In this document: positions 48,018 to 59,900 of the stretch, piece after piece
Layout of the letters: each line of letters starts with the position of its first letter
Position numbering within the stretch: position 1 is the stretch's first letter
Assembly (NCBI GenBank): GCA_026770025.1
Contig: JAMXDE010000016.1
Span: 1,364,001-1,428,000, forward strand
Direction: 5' to 3'
DNA: 64,000 nt
Source: Craspedostauros australis
Lineage: Eukaryota > Bacillariophyta > Bacillariophyceae > Mastogloiales > Achnanthaceae
Program-made: the position numbers and the translations under genes
The notes under the pieces: generated by a model
What the model saw: the letters and a program-made list of their open reading frames with translations, nothing else
Database searches by the model: none
What the model was told of the DNA's origin: nothing

Positions 48018-48780
48018 GTTGGAAGCTCAAAGAGTGATAGATCAAGCGAAATGGCTTCGAAGAAGGCACCAGTGGTATCAGTGGGTGTCCTGCCACAATT
48101 CAAAATCGACAGCGACTATGTCAAGGGAGATGGTTCGGCGATGGATTGTCGGCCCTCTATGTCCTTGTGTTGTGAATGTATTAGAGTGTATGAGATCTCT
48201 GCGACTAGGTGCTGGTATGGTGGAACGCAAGTGCTCCTCTCTTGCTTTCAACGAGCAGGGATCTTGATGTTGTGGTCCAAACAGAGGCAGAGGCAGAGAC
48301 AGTGGCAGAGACAGCGGCGGAAGCAGATCGTTGCGCAGTGGACAAAAGATGATCCAAACAAGGCGAGCCTGGTTTCGTCAAGGAAATGTACGGCACCAAG
48401 CAGAACAGCGAAGGCGATGATGACCGAACGCGATGCCCTCATTCCAGATCCGTTCGGATGAGTCAAACAAAGTAGTTGTCGTATACGACATAACGAAGAC
48501 ATGTCTTAGGCAATCGACGTGTATAGATCAGAAAAGACATCGTTCCTACAGTGCTGTCAGGATCGCGGTGTCAACACAGAGTACTGTACTCTCCAGACAG
48601 AGACATTTTACCTGTACCTCCACATGCAAACACTTCTTGAACTGCATGTGGGAGAGTAGGAGAAAACTCCGTTGATGGAGACTTGCAGCTCTTCGATGAG
48701 AGTCTGGGCACTTTCTGCAAAGTGGAACGGACTGCAAGCAATATGACATTATCAACTTCTATATGTAGGGTAAACGTCCT
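48018..48780. other. Intergenic stretch with a doubtful plus-strand open frame
   Basis: About 760 bp upstream of DDB1 and downstream of the ABCG gene. A plus-strand frame from an ATG at 48051 to a stop at 48461 (136 codons) starts MASKKAPVVSVGVLPQFKID and ends MTERDALIPDPFG. Its middle carries a CAGAGA-type repeat read as Gln/Arg. It would start only 33 bp from the DDB1 start codon. I see no family, so I leave it as a candidate. Confidence 0.3.
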
Positions 48781-51092
48781 TTACTTGGCTACCTCGATAT
48801 TGGAGACCTTACGGGTCTTGACCATGACGGCCACGATGTACATGAGCTTGTACACACCACCGATGGCCAGCAAGATGGCGATGTCCTGTCCGACGGTATC
48901 TTCGTTCTTCACCACGGGGAAGACCAGGTTCAGCTCATCCAATGCCTGGTCAGATGTCAAGTCGCCATCGAAGTCAGTGTCTTGGAAGAGGGTGTACATA
49001 GTGCTGCGGACGTAGTATCCATACGGCATGATGTAGTAGAACAGCTTCAATGGCCAGTAGAGATCGGATTCTGGGATGAGGAATCCGGCGAACAGGAAGC
49101 TGCCAAACCAGAAATTCATGAACTGGAGCATGCCGATGATTGGATCATCAAACATTACGGAGAGAGCCTCGGCGACGCTCTCAAAGACGAACATGAGTGC
49201 GGCGTAGAGAACGATGTGGATGCCGAATGATTCCCATGGCAGATCTTGAATGAGGTATCCTGGAATCAGAAGCGAGAAGACAGCGAAGAGGATGAAGATC
49301 GGCAGCACGAGGATGGACTTGGCGAAGACGTAGGTACCGGCGGAGACCATTCCGTTCTGTGATTCACGTTGGATGGACTTGAACTCATCATTGAGCGCGT
49401 ACACGGCCACGACTCCCACTGTGATTGAGAACGAAGCAGAAGACGGTTTGTTGCGACGGTGAAAATGATAACGTTGTTGGAATGGAGACGGATATCATTG
49501 CAAGGGTGTGGGTGTGAGCATATTGATCTGAACAGTACCATGGTGTTGATGAGCATCCCAAAACGTTGCGTCTCCCGCTCCATTTCGAACTCCCCTCAGT
49601 CGCAAGCTTCATGCAATCGCAATGCCCATCCATCCATCCATCCATCCATCCATCCATCTGTCGAATGCAATGCTGTACTTACTGTTTGTTGGGACGCCTG
49701 CGTACCAGATCTGAACCCACATCTTGCTGTACAGCTGGTCGGCTTCGTTGTCGCGGGCGTTCCAGTACACGAAGCCAAAAACCATGCACGTACTGAGAAA
49801 GATCAAGCAACGTCCAAGGTAGAGGATTGGGTCGCGGGTGGTGAGCGAGAAGTGGCGCTTGAACATGATGCTCAATTGGGATGAGAAACTGGTGCCCTTG
49901 GTCTTCTCGATGCCCACAGCTTCGTCGCCATCTTCATCATCGTCGAGACGCTCGGTTCCATGCGTGGATCCGCCGTGAGACGAAGCGTTCTTGGACTTGT
50001 GCTGATCCCACAAATTGAGGATATTCTCCACATCTTCCTCGCCGGAGAAATCGGAGTTAACTAGGTCGAGGAAGTGCTCGGCCGGGTTGGTAGCATCTGG
50101 GAGAGGGTACCCGATACGGTCGAAGTACGGTGCGGCCTCGTCGGCATCACCCGAAAAGGCCTGGCGGCCGCGGCTCATGATCATGACCTGATCGAATCCG
50201 TTGTACACCTTGGTGGATGGCTGATGGATGGTACACACGATGATGAGGTTCTCCTCTCTGGCAACACGAGAGATCTCTAACATGATGTTGGATGCGGCTG
50301 CGGCATCCAATCCGCTGGTCGGTTCGTCAAGGAAGAGGAGGGTTGGTTGCTTGAGCAGGGCAGCGGCGATACTCAGACGTCTCTGCTGTCCGCCACTGAG
50401 GCGCGCACAACGCGTGTCTGCGCAGATGTTGAGACCCATCTTTTCGATGATGCGATCGACGATATTCGGGATCGTCTGTGGTGTGCCGACATCGTACAAC
50501 CCGGCAGCATAGATCAAGCTCTCACGAGCTGTGAGGTACGGCCAGTGCTTGTCCTGTTGCTTGACGACTGCAGACAATTCGTTGATTCATTTTTTGGTTG
50601 GTCGATTAGGTGGGGCGTGGCGAGCATGGTTGGCAGACAACAAATTAATATAATTACAACAAGAGTGAGAGGACGAGGAATCGAGTCGCTGGAGGGTATG
50701 ATATTGTGCCGCTGCAAATCAGTCATGCACTTACCGAAGCAATGCTTCTTGAAGATCTTGCCAGACAACGGCACGCCATTGAGGGTGACGGATCCCGACG
50801 GCTCGCCGTAGAAGGCATCCAACGTCAATGCGTTGATCAACGTGGTCTTTCCTGCTCCGGAAGGTCCCATGATGGCCAGCACACGACCGTGCTTGACCTT
50901 GCCGCTGACATTCTCGAGGATGTGCTTCTTCTTGTCGCCGCTGCCGACGACGAAGTTGACATCGCGAAACTTGAAGACGGAGGACTCCATGAGAGGAGAT
51001 TGCGTCTTGGATGGCACGATGTCAGATTTCTTGATGGAAGGAGCCATGGCAATCTCGATGTCGTTACTCGTAGTGGCGGTTGGAGTAGTCAT
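48781..51092 (-). CDS. ABCG-type half ABC transporter
   Basis: Three exons: 51092-50735, 50567-49683 and 49418-48781, with introns from GTAAGT to CAG, both phase 1. The product is 626 residues. The nucleotide-binding domain comes first, as in ABCG: Walker A GPSGAGKT (residues 76-83), signature LSGGQQRR (from 176), Walker B LLFLDE (196-201) and an H-loop in CTIHQPS. A Ser/Asp-rich linker follows, then the membrane domain with about six helices (ILYLGRCLIFLSTCMVFGFVY, ILVLPIFILFAVFSLLI, GIHIVLYAALMFVF and MNFWFGSFLFAGFLI are clear). ABCG half-transporters dimerise and export lipids, sterols or small compounds. The substrate is unknown. Splice joins give CFVVKQQDKHWPYLTARES and GVPTNMGVVAVYALNDEF, both natural for the family. 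Intron 2 carries an ATCC microsatellite. Confidence 0.94.
49625..49660. repeat. (ATCC)n microsatellite in ABCG intron 2
   Basis: About nine tandem CATC/ATCC units on the plus strand. Read in the intron's minus strand they are TGGA units close to the donor side of intron 2. It is likely length-variable. Confidence 0.9.
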
Positions 51093-51602
51093 GTTGGTGA
51101 GCTTCGGTTTGGCCTTTGTTCTTGGTTTTGTTTTGTTTTGTTTGTGAGATTGGTATGATAGATTGGTTGCTTGGACGCTTGCTCTTGGCGATGTTGTTGT
51201 TGAATTGCTTTTTCAGTTGTTGTGTTTTCGGATTTGTGAGTGGAGTCTATTGCCGAGGCTCGACCGCAGGTGCGCGTGCTTCTGTTTTCCAATACTGGCT
51301 ATCTTGAAGACTCGTGCAATCACTTGAAACTGGGGCAATGCCACCCACATTGCTCCTGTTGCTTCGCCTGCTTCGAATAGTCCTTGACCGTCTCACTGAA
51401 TACAAACAAGCATTGGCCGCATCATCGAAGCTCGTCGAGGCGCAAAAAGCTGCAAATGGATGGAGATGCATCGCAGGAACACCTTGGCGATTTGGAGGCG
51501 GATCAGGAATAGAACAAATGCGACTACCAACCGACGAAAGCTTCGGACATAACGCATTTTCCAACAAAACAGGTCAGGGGGTACAAGGGATGTGGAGTCG
51601 GT
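51093..51602. other. Upstream region of the ABCG gene, edge of a solo LTR
   Basis: About 500 bp. A plus-strand frame from 51314 reads LLLRLLRIVLDRLTEYKQALAAS before entering the LTR, but no family is recognised and no second exon could be joined. It probably holds the ABCG promoter near 51093-51200. Confidence 0.4.
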
Positions 51603-52418
51603 TGTCAGGAATCGGGTGTTCTGAAACGCCACATTGCCGCACCTCCCAAGAGTAAGGAGTAGAATGTTGAAAAACGATACATTACCGCAACTATCACCTT
51701 TGGATCTTTGTGACAGAAAATGTGAGCTACACGCTTCTTGTGGTGGAGAATGCCACGTGCCGAATGCAAACCGGACTTTGGCGTTTGTAACCTCAGTGCG
51801 GGAATTCGAATCACATGTGCATGTCGCAGGGAGCAGGGATGCTGGAATCGTGACCAACATCACGACACACGCGAGTATGGCCCCCATGTCGCAAGCAATG
51901 AGAAAAGAGTACTCGAGACAGACCGATGCCACGGAGAGTGAGATGGCCTGTGAACGGATCACTGATGACGAACTGGCGAAGGATTGGTGAAGTGTTGGTG
52001 AGGTGATCGGAGAAGCATTGGAGAGGTATCGGAGATGATCGGAGATGTGCGATGATGAGGAGCTAAGAAAGCTCCCACCCAAGCTGTTCTATGTGACGAG
52101 CGAGAGATTGCGATCTGATCGAATGGAATGAGCCAGGTGATGCCTGTGACTCAACAATGTCTAAGCCAATGAAACTATCAGAAGGAGGACAGCATGTTGA
52201 GTACATGGACATGGGGCACTCAGTGGTGCATGCATGCCCATGATGAATTCATGATGAATTGAAGATGGATGCATGCTAAACCAACAGATGGATCCATGGA
52301 GGTCTCAGAAGGAGATCGAACTTGGAAGTTGAGAGCAATGAAGAGCTCACAGTTCAGAGAAGTAGATTCTAACAAACAATTAGCTTTCTACTATCACCAC
52401 CACCCCGGATTTCCAACA
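51603..52418 (+). repeat. Solo LTR related to the LTR of copia copy 1
   Basis: The repeat starts TGTCAGGAATCG and ends CCCCGGATTTCCAACA, the same ends as the copy 1 LTR at 2773-3415. They also share GCCGCA.CTCCCA near the start, and GAGCTCACAGTTC and a CTAACAA.CAATTAG block near the end. At 816 bp it is longer and clearly diverged, so it comes from a related subfamily or an older insertion. No internal element sequence lies next to it. The flanking five bases (TCGGT and GAGGT) do not match cleanly, as expected for an old or rearranged solo LTR. Confidence 0.7.
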
Positions 52419-53190
52419 GAGGTCTGGCATCAAAGGTGACACTGGCTGAGGCATGCCCGGCTTGTTGATCACAAGGCCAGTGGCAGTTTGCGCCTTTCTT
52501 GTTGGTACTAGAACATGAGTCATGTATGCACAGAGCACACGCGACTCACACACATACGTACGTGAACAAATAGCAAACAGCAACAGCAAACAGACCATCG
52601 ACCACAGCGCCACACAAGCTCATAATACTCATGCAGAACATTCGTTTACGCACTTACGTCTTACTAATAGTTGGTTCCTCCATCCGCCCTCAAACAAAGG
52701 ATGGTGAGGTGGCGCGGCGAAGTGAATCAAAGTCATTTGCGGTTCCGCGATCACCTGTTTGGTGTCTGTCAGTTTGAAGGAGTATGTTTGATCGTCTTTC
52801 TTTGGGATATGTCTGTCTAACTTGTTGTCTGTTCGAATATTCGTTGTTCTTCGAAGCAATTTCTTCAATTGGAACTCACTAAATTGTTGTTCTTGTACTT
52901 TTATCCGATAGCTCGGATGTGGGATGTGCATCGAATCCCGCACAAACAAAAACTCTGGTGGATCCAGTGGTCGTCGTGTTCGGATTTTCGACCGAGCAAA
53001 GACAGCACAGCAACAAACAACAACAGCAACAACAGCAACAACAGCAACCACAACCACCAATACAAAGAGATCTCCCAACACGCATCTCACCACATCTCGC
53101 TGCGACGGGACGCGATCACCTCCCCTCAACCACTCGTCCGGTGCCTCACATCACCATCATCATCGTCTCCTCGTGAAAATCCCACAACCC
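52419..53190. other. Upstream region of the PLAC8-type gene with CAA repeats
   Basis: About 770 bp. It contains a CAACAACAGCAACAACAGCAA run near 53012-53056, likely in the 5' untranslated region. A minus-strand frame (52629-53129) reads FEGGWRNQLL at one end, similar to FEGGWKDRL of the PLAC8 gene. The similarity is too short to call a second copy. Confidence 0.4.
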
Positions 53191-55213
53191 ATGCACCAGA
53201 GCAATCTCATGGAACACCAACAAGGTTTGGACGATGATGAAGAAAAGCAGGAGCTGCTGAAAGACGGCAGCGATGTCTCACCAGAAACGCAGCAGCCGCA
53301 GCACACTGATGACAGTCAGGTATGCGCGAAAGGACAAACGTGATTGCTTGTCCTGGCGGATGGAGCGGGATAGCGGCATGGGTGTCGACTTTACTCCTCT
53401 CCCGTGCAAATCCCGAATTGGAGCGTTTGTGGTCTGCGATGCGCCGTCGTGTGAAGCGGCGTAGTGCACCATGTTCTCGATGATACTTGCTCAGAGATTT
53501 AGAGTGGCTGGTTCATAGGGAGGATACTAGCTATTTTCCTCCCTCAGTCGCCATGAAAACAACTTCTAATCTTCTCTCTGAGGGAACAGCATTCCATCTC
53601 AATCACCACATCGCATCGCTCCTCATCTGGTTGCAGTGAATGCCCAGAGACTTGAGAATGGCGCGGCAATTTACATGTATTCTGGAGTAGTTTGTGACAT
53701 GATTCCATGCTCCTCCTTTCAATAACTCTCCCATCGTACTAATATCGCTACCTTCTCTTTTCTCTCTTCTTGGATGATCTTCTTCCAATTCACACTTGTA
53801 CACACTCGACGCCGACTCCATCTGGTGATGCCTTTCTCATTCATACGTACATGCACTCATTCACGCATGCACCCATGCACGCACGCATGTCATAATGCCA
53901 ACAGCCGCAACGCCAGAGCCGCGATCTTGTGACAGTGGTTTCACCAGCCAATTTGCCGGAGGGATGCCAGTTCCCAGCACACGTTAATGGCACGATATTT
54001 ATGGTGAAGACCCCACCGGGTGGATGCGTCGCTGGTCAATCCTTCCAAGTTCCATTGCCAAATGATATGCAACGGGTAAAGCCGAAATTCCGCCCTTTCG
54101 AAGGCGGATGGAAGGATAGGTTGGTGTCGGACCTATTCCAGCACGGCATCTTCCATCCTTCGATATGGCTATCATTCTGCTTCCCACTCAGTGAGTTCAC
54201 AGTTTTCAGAGTATTCAGTGTCTCGACGTAGACGTGTGCACTTTGATCGCCGTGGGTGGATTCCACCACGCCACGCTTCAATCCTGACGCTGTCGAAAAA
54301 TGAGCCACTCTGGAAGTATGGCCGTTTGCACTCACACATCTCACATCACACTGATGTTGCATTTCACTGACATTGCACTCGTAATGGATGGACGCGATGC
54401 TGGCTGCGGATGCGGTTGGACTCCTCAATTGTTTTCCTGCACATATTTCCAACCACTGTGGGGGCAGTCGCTGTTGGACAAATCATCGAAAGACTCCATT
54501 TGGGGCTCGATGGCAGGCAGATTCGTCAGGCGCGATCTCAAAGACCTCCGAGCCTCCAATCGAACGGGTTCTGGGTGATGGCTTCCGCCACACTCGCCGT
54601 GAACTTGTTCAGGCTCCTGATGTATTCGCAAGTGTTTGGAATTGACCATCTGTGTCTGTTTCCGATCAACCAGCCCGCCGGTGATGACGTGATCGTTGCG
54701 CCCGATGCTGCACGGTTCTTTTGGCGACTCGATCAAGCCATTGTCGGTGTGTGCTGGGCCATCGTGGCATACGTTGTCCGCAATGTCAGGTATGAACCGT
54801 AGAAGAGAGCACCCGCATTCGTTGTCGTCTCCGCTTGCCGGCCGGCTTGGTGTCCTTGTCTGCATCACGCTTGCCAATTGGAGCGAGGAGGAATACCGCT
54901 GTACTGTGTGAAAGGCGTGGTAGTGGTAGCTACTGTTCCTCGACAATTTCACGTAACTCACAAACTTGTCTGCCTTTGAAAATGACCATGTGGTCTTTCC
55001 TCGTGTGACGACAGACGATCGGTGAGAACCAGATACCGAATACCTCCGACGATGCCAGCATTGGGACAAAGCGAAGATGCAGCATTGGCACTCTGCTGTC
55101 CTCAGCTGGTTGTTGCCCAGATCCTTCGTCACACTACCGATTACGACAGTTTTGGATCAGCCTACTGCTCTCGAACCGGAATTCCAAGCCTGGCTGGAGG
55201 AGAAATCGTGTAA
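53191..55213 (+). CDS. PLAC8-type (cysteine-rich) membrane protein
   Basis: Four exons: 53191-53319, 53905-54190, 54468-54789 and 55015-55213. Introns are GT-AG (GTATGC, GTGAGT and GTATGA donors) and all phases agree, giving 311 residues. Residues 1-50 are acidic and Gln-rich. Next is a small beta-type domain (VSPANLPEGCQFPAHVNGTIFMV, GGCVAGQSFQVPLP) that often precedes PLAC8 in stramenopile proteins. The PLAC8 core follows: GGWKDRL, then HGIFHPSIWLSFCFPLIAVGQIIERL, a middle membrane stretch, and CCPQLVVAQILRHTTDYDSFGSAYCSRTG at the end. PLAC8 proteins act in metal tolerance, calcium flux or organ size in plants; the role here is unknown. Several usual cysteines of the family are replaced (HGIFHP for HGVCHP), so metal binding may differ. 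The start could also be ATG 53209. Confidence 0.88.
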
Positions 55214-55806
55214 CAGGGTGGCCAGCCAATAGAGCACCTGGAGTCGAAGTCGTCTTCTTTTCGTCTCCCAGGGTGCAGCTCGTATGGTGTCTCTAGCTCG
55301 TAGAGAGTCCTTCTGTAGAACAATGCAAAACTATGGAGTGTCACCGACTCGAAGATGTGGCTGATCAAGTAGACCCCCGTGGGTGGTTGGCACGAACTCC
55401 ATTCGAGGTTCTTCCTCAACTTGGCCATCAGGAACTAGTTGCCCCATGGTCCATCGTGCATCGTTCGCGCAAAACTGTGGACCATCCTCCTGGAAGACCA
55501 CACTTCAGAACTTGATGAAGCAGCCCAGCATCATGATCTTTGCAGGTGCAGAGTCGCATCAATGCTCCATCATCCTTTTTGCTCTCCTGTACCTGGGAAA
55601 GTAAGATGTTCCTGATTGTGCACGAGATGGTCGAAATGCGAAGCCTCAATCGATGTGAGGCCCAAGCTCGTTACGCCGTTGTCTGGCTCCAAGAGGGGCA
55701 AGGTGTGGACAACACTGGCGAGAAAGAGAGGTGGCGTGAATCTCACTGTCTGGGGATGGTCTTCATTCTTTGGTCTCGTTCTCTCGCTCTGCGTTTCGGT
55801 TCCCGC

Positions 55807-55840
<34 letters not shown>

Positions 55841-56001
55841 GCTTCACATTTCGCAGGGCGACGACATTCTCTCATAATCCAAAACTCGGTGAAGCATCCA
55901 AGGCAAACAAACACGACAAGGACAATACGCACTGTGTCTGTGCCGCCAAGACAAAACGGCAGCTACCACATATCACTTGAGGTACGAGCGATCGTGAGAC
56001 G
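55214..56001. other. Intergenic stretch with a (CT)n run
   Basis: About 790 bp. A CT dinucleotide run lies at about 55807-55840, followed by the upstream region of the interrupted membrane-protein gene. Short ORFs on both strands cross the region but show no family feature. Confidence 0.5.
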
Positions 56002-56333
56002 ATGACAGACGAAGGCACTAGCAAGGACGAGAAGGACGGCACTGTGCCCGAGAGCACTGTGGGAAATGGTGATGACAAGGCTGCCATAGATCCCGAACAA
56101 GGCACTGTTGCCTCTGATGACATCTCCGACACCTCCAGCATGAATGGCGATGATGTAACTGAAGCAGGCGACGACAAGCCCCAAGCCGTCGAAGTCCAAC
56201 TGAAGATGAAGAATCAAGCATGCATCATGGCGTGCTTTGGCATCGCAGCGATCGCTGCGTCAGTGCTTGGTTGTGTCTTCGGCATTCGTAGCCACAAGTC
56301 CTCTTCGGCTAGCGACTGCCAACTAACCTCCTC
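56002..56333 (+). pseudogene. N-terminal part of a single-pass membrane protein, cut by copia copy 5
   Basis: About 110 codons starting at an ATG in good context (GAGACGATGACAG). Residues 1-70 are acidic (Asp/Glu/Ser/Thr-rich) and likely cytosolic. A Lys-rich boundary (QLKMKNQ) leads into one membrane segment (ACIMACFGIAAIAASVLGCVFG), and the chain then turns Ser-rich (RSHKSSSASDC). This type II layout is common in diatom surface proteins whose outer domain follows. The frame meets the start of an LTR at 56334 and runs into it. The rest of the gene should lie beyond the right end of the element, outside the window. No function can be given. Confidence 0.65.
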
Positions 56334-56887
56334 TAATAGAGCTAAACTAGCAACCAACTTAGTGAAGGAAAATACAAGTACCCTGACTCAATACCATTCC
56401 AGTTGGTCCACCCCACATCTCGACCTAACCCACGTTTGGGAACAGATGGCAGTCATTGAAGGGAATCCTTGGATCCCTGGGTCATGGAAAAACAAGGGTC
56501 CCGATGACCACAGTCACCCAAACTGTTGCCCGCCAAAATCTTGGTGGCTGAACAAGACTGAGGTTGTGAGGGACCAGCACCCAACAGGATCGTGCAACAG
56601 CACCCTTTGCCTCATCACCCCTTGACAAAAAGGATCCCCTCCCACAGTACTCAGGCTATGCGACCTGTACATCCAGTCACTTAGAGCAGCATGGGAGGCC
56701 CTCCCTGACAAGAAGAATCATAGCAATAACTCTCATAATTCGCACGTTTCTTTACCCATCAATAGTACTCTCAATCAACTACTTGTGATCAGAAGACACT
56801 CGTTCAGACCTACTTGCCAATCAAGCCTCTGCACACAGCTAACAACAAAGCCAACAAAACCTCAGCCATTATGTTTGGGCTCTGTTA
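56334..56887 (+). repeat. 5' LTR of copia copy 5
   Basis: The ends TAATAGAGCT and GGCTCTGTTA form an inverted repeat with non-canonical TA...TA termini. The right edge is fixed by the GATTAACAGT primer-site-like sequence at 56888, the same as at the edge of the copy 2 LTR. The left edge is fixed by the inverted repeat and by loss of the host frame's character. Confidence 0.65.
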
Positions 56888-56905
56888 GATTAACAGTTGC
56901 AAAAG
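56888..56905 (+). other. Probable primer-binding site of copia copy 5
   Basis: The sequence after the LTR begins GATTAACAGTTGC, matching the copy 2 site (GATTAACAGTCGC) except for one base. As in copy 2, the complement carries the loop CTGTTAA with the GTT anticodon of tRNA-Asn. Sharing this site in two diverged copies supports it as a functional primer site of the lineage. Confidence 0.55.
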
Positions 56906-59900
56906 ATTGTCAAGCTCTTAGACCATTGCAAAATGACTCTTTCCAACCATGTCAAACTCTCCAACCAGCCACCTCCCAAGAGGAAGCCAGGAGACCCGAC
57001 CCAAGCCTTCAAGACCATCCCCAAGGACCTGAAGGATCCCAGCCTCTCTGCCATCCTCAATGGCACACCAAGTACCCCAACAGATGGATCCTCATTGCTC
57101 TCCTTCATGGAGATTGGGAAGGACTTCATCGAAGTCATCTTCCGACACCCCATCATTGTCAATGCATGGGACTGAAAGGAAAAGACCTACGACTCCAAAA
57201 TGGTGTGCCACATCCACAGGACTACCTGGGATGCATTCACCAACCTCCAGGAAGAATTTGGGATCAGCATCGAAACTGCTACAATCTTCGACCTCTTCCA
57301 ACCTAAGACCCTCGTGGAAGAGAAAACCCTCTCCGACCTGGTGAGTATCATCCATGAAGGAACCCCAAGAATGGCCCCAGGATCAATCATGATCAACCTC
57401 GCTGATCCAGACAACGTCGCAAGAAACATTGACATGGGACTTTTCATCTACCATATCGCCAAATGGGTAGGGTCCATCAAAGTCAATAAGGATTCTTCTC
57501 TGAAGCAAACCCTCGACAGGATGTTCATCGACACAGATACCACCAAGAAGACAATGAGAGACTTCGACCAATTCGAAAGGCATGACAAACACTACCACAA
57601 TGACAAGTGGTTGACTGCCATTGTGGTATACAAGAAGCTACTTTCCAATGCCACAACACCCAGCACCTCTACTGGATCAGAGGCATCGACCCCAAGGGGA
57701 GGACAAGACAATGACAGCCACCCAGGGAACACCCCTTCTGGGTTCTCATTCCTGATCAACGGAGCCACCCCGGAACGTACCCTGATCAGCTTCCCCAACG
57801 AAACCCAACTATCCAGCATTGCCAAACAGGGATCCCCAACTGTCTCCCCACCGGCCACTAGCACTCGGGCACCTACCCGACCAGTGAGAGTACTGGCCAA
57901 GGAACCGGCATTCACCAATACCTTGGTACCATCAATACTACTGGAACAGCTACCGACCGTGGACCTGAAGGAAGGAACAAATTGTTCCCCAACATGAACC
58001 CGGAAACGATCGGTAGATACGACCGTAACCTACATGGTACCAAGGCAGCAACCTTCGCTCCCAAAGAAACCACCAGGACCCCAAGAGGTGCAGGCACACC
58101 CAGGATGGACCGACCAGACGGCTATGGGAACCGGCCACCACACAACTGAAACCCACAGGACTGCCACGGCACCATGGGCAACCCTACCCTGCGCGATACG
58201 AGCAACTACCGCAACGACGATGGACGCGAACCCATGAACCGGAACCCGACCGCCAACCCAGGCACAAGCCATGGGACAGGCCACTCGTACCCAGAGAACC
58301 ACGGACCACCAGGATACCAGGGATACAAGGAAAATGGCACCATGGGTAACCCAACCCCACACGACATGGGCAACTTCCGCAACGACGACAGACATGAACA
58401 GATGACCCATGGCCCGACTACCAACAGAGGCACCAACCACGGAACAGGACACCCGTACCCAGGGAACCACGAACCACCAGGTAACCAGGGATACTACGGC
58501 AACGGCCCCTATGGCTACCCTCCCCACGTAGAGAACCACTATGCGCACGGTCCACCGCACTTTGCCTTCCAATATCCCCACACAGGAGGATTTCCACCTA
58601 TCGGTATCCCCGTCCCCATGGAACACTTTCCCCATGGAAATGGAGGATTTCCCTCAGCCCAAGGAGCATTCGTTACCATCGGAAATCCCCTTCCTGGATA
58701 CCCACCAGGACCAGCAGGGCATGGCCAGCATCCAGAGAACCCTCACGGGTGTCAATAAGACGAAGTGTGTGAATCAATGTTGTTCGCTAATATGATGAAA
58801 GATTGCATTGATTAGGTGTGGAGTTGCGGTCTGAACCCCTGCTGGTGTCTTGCTATGCTCTAGAAGAAAAGTGGGCGCGAGGTGCGCGCTTTGCGTACGC
58901 AGGGTAGGCGAGTCATGAGCGGGACTAGAATCAATAACGGGAACCTCGGGGAACCCGACCCACGCACCATGGGCCCCGGTAATCAACGCGGACAACACGC
59001 GACCGGATATGCACCCCATCGAGGACCCACCCACGATGAGCCACCACCAGCCCAAGCCAAGTTGATGAAACGTCGTCCCATCCCAGACTCCATCGATTTT
59101 ACCAGCGACGCGGCATCCTTCCAGATGGTGAAACACAAAATCCATGCCCACCTCCTTGGGAACGACATGTCCTACCTCATCAATCACCAGTTCCGCAGCC
59201 AGTGCCTTTCCAAAGGAATCCACTCGATCAGGGAATACATCAACCCGGTCACAGGGGCACCAACGACTACTTCTCCAGAACAGGTCGCAAGCAACATCAG
59301 GACCCTATTCGCGGGACTGTACTCCATCATTGCTGGCAGCCCCGCACATGATCTAGCCACAAGAGGACTGCTCACTGAAGATGGTTTCATATTCTGGAAC
59401 AAACTGCTGAATACCTACAAACACAACTGGATCAGAGGCATGGAGGTCGACTCCCTCATGAAGAGAGTCCAAGAATTCAACCCTGGAAGACAGGACATGG
59501 GATCCTACGTCAAGGAAATCCAGGACATCTTCGCCAACATGAACTTCCTGGCTACCAACCCTGACCAGCGAGTATCTGACACACAACAACGCCGCAAGCT
59601 CCTCAATTGTCTCATTGGCTGCGATGACATCAATGTCCACACTATGGTGAGAAGCATTGAGCATAGCCCCGACATGCAGTCAATGGGCGCCACCTGCATG
59701 TACCTCATCTCCGAATCCGCCAGGGACACTGCAGTCGCCAACAACCAATGAGGCACAAGATCCGGTAAGCGGAGGATCTACAAGGCAAACACCAAGACCG
59801 GCCGTGACCACAACGAAACCAACACAGAGATGCTAATCAACGCTATCTCTAAAAAGCTTCAAGAGGACCTCGCCTTCATCTCGCAGGAGGTATTCGACGG

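Noticed and set aside
52629-53129. 166-codon minus-strand frame with FEGGWRNQLL
   Set aside because: Half of it is CAA repeat read antisense (poly-Val/Cys). The short PLAC8-like string is too small to support a second copy.
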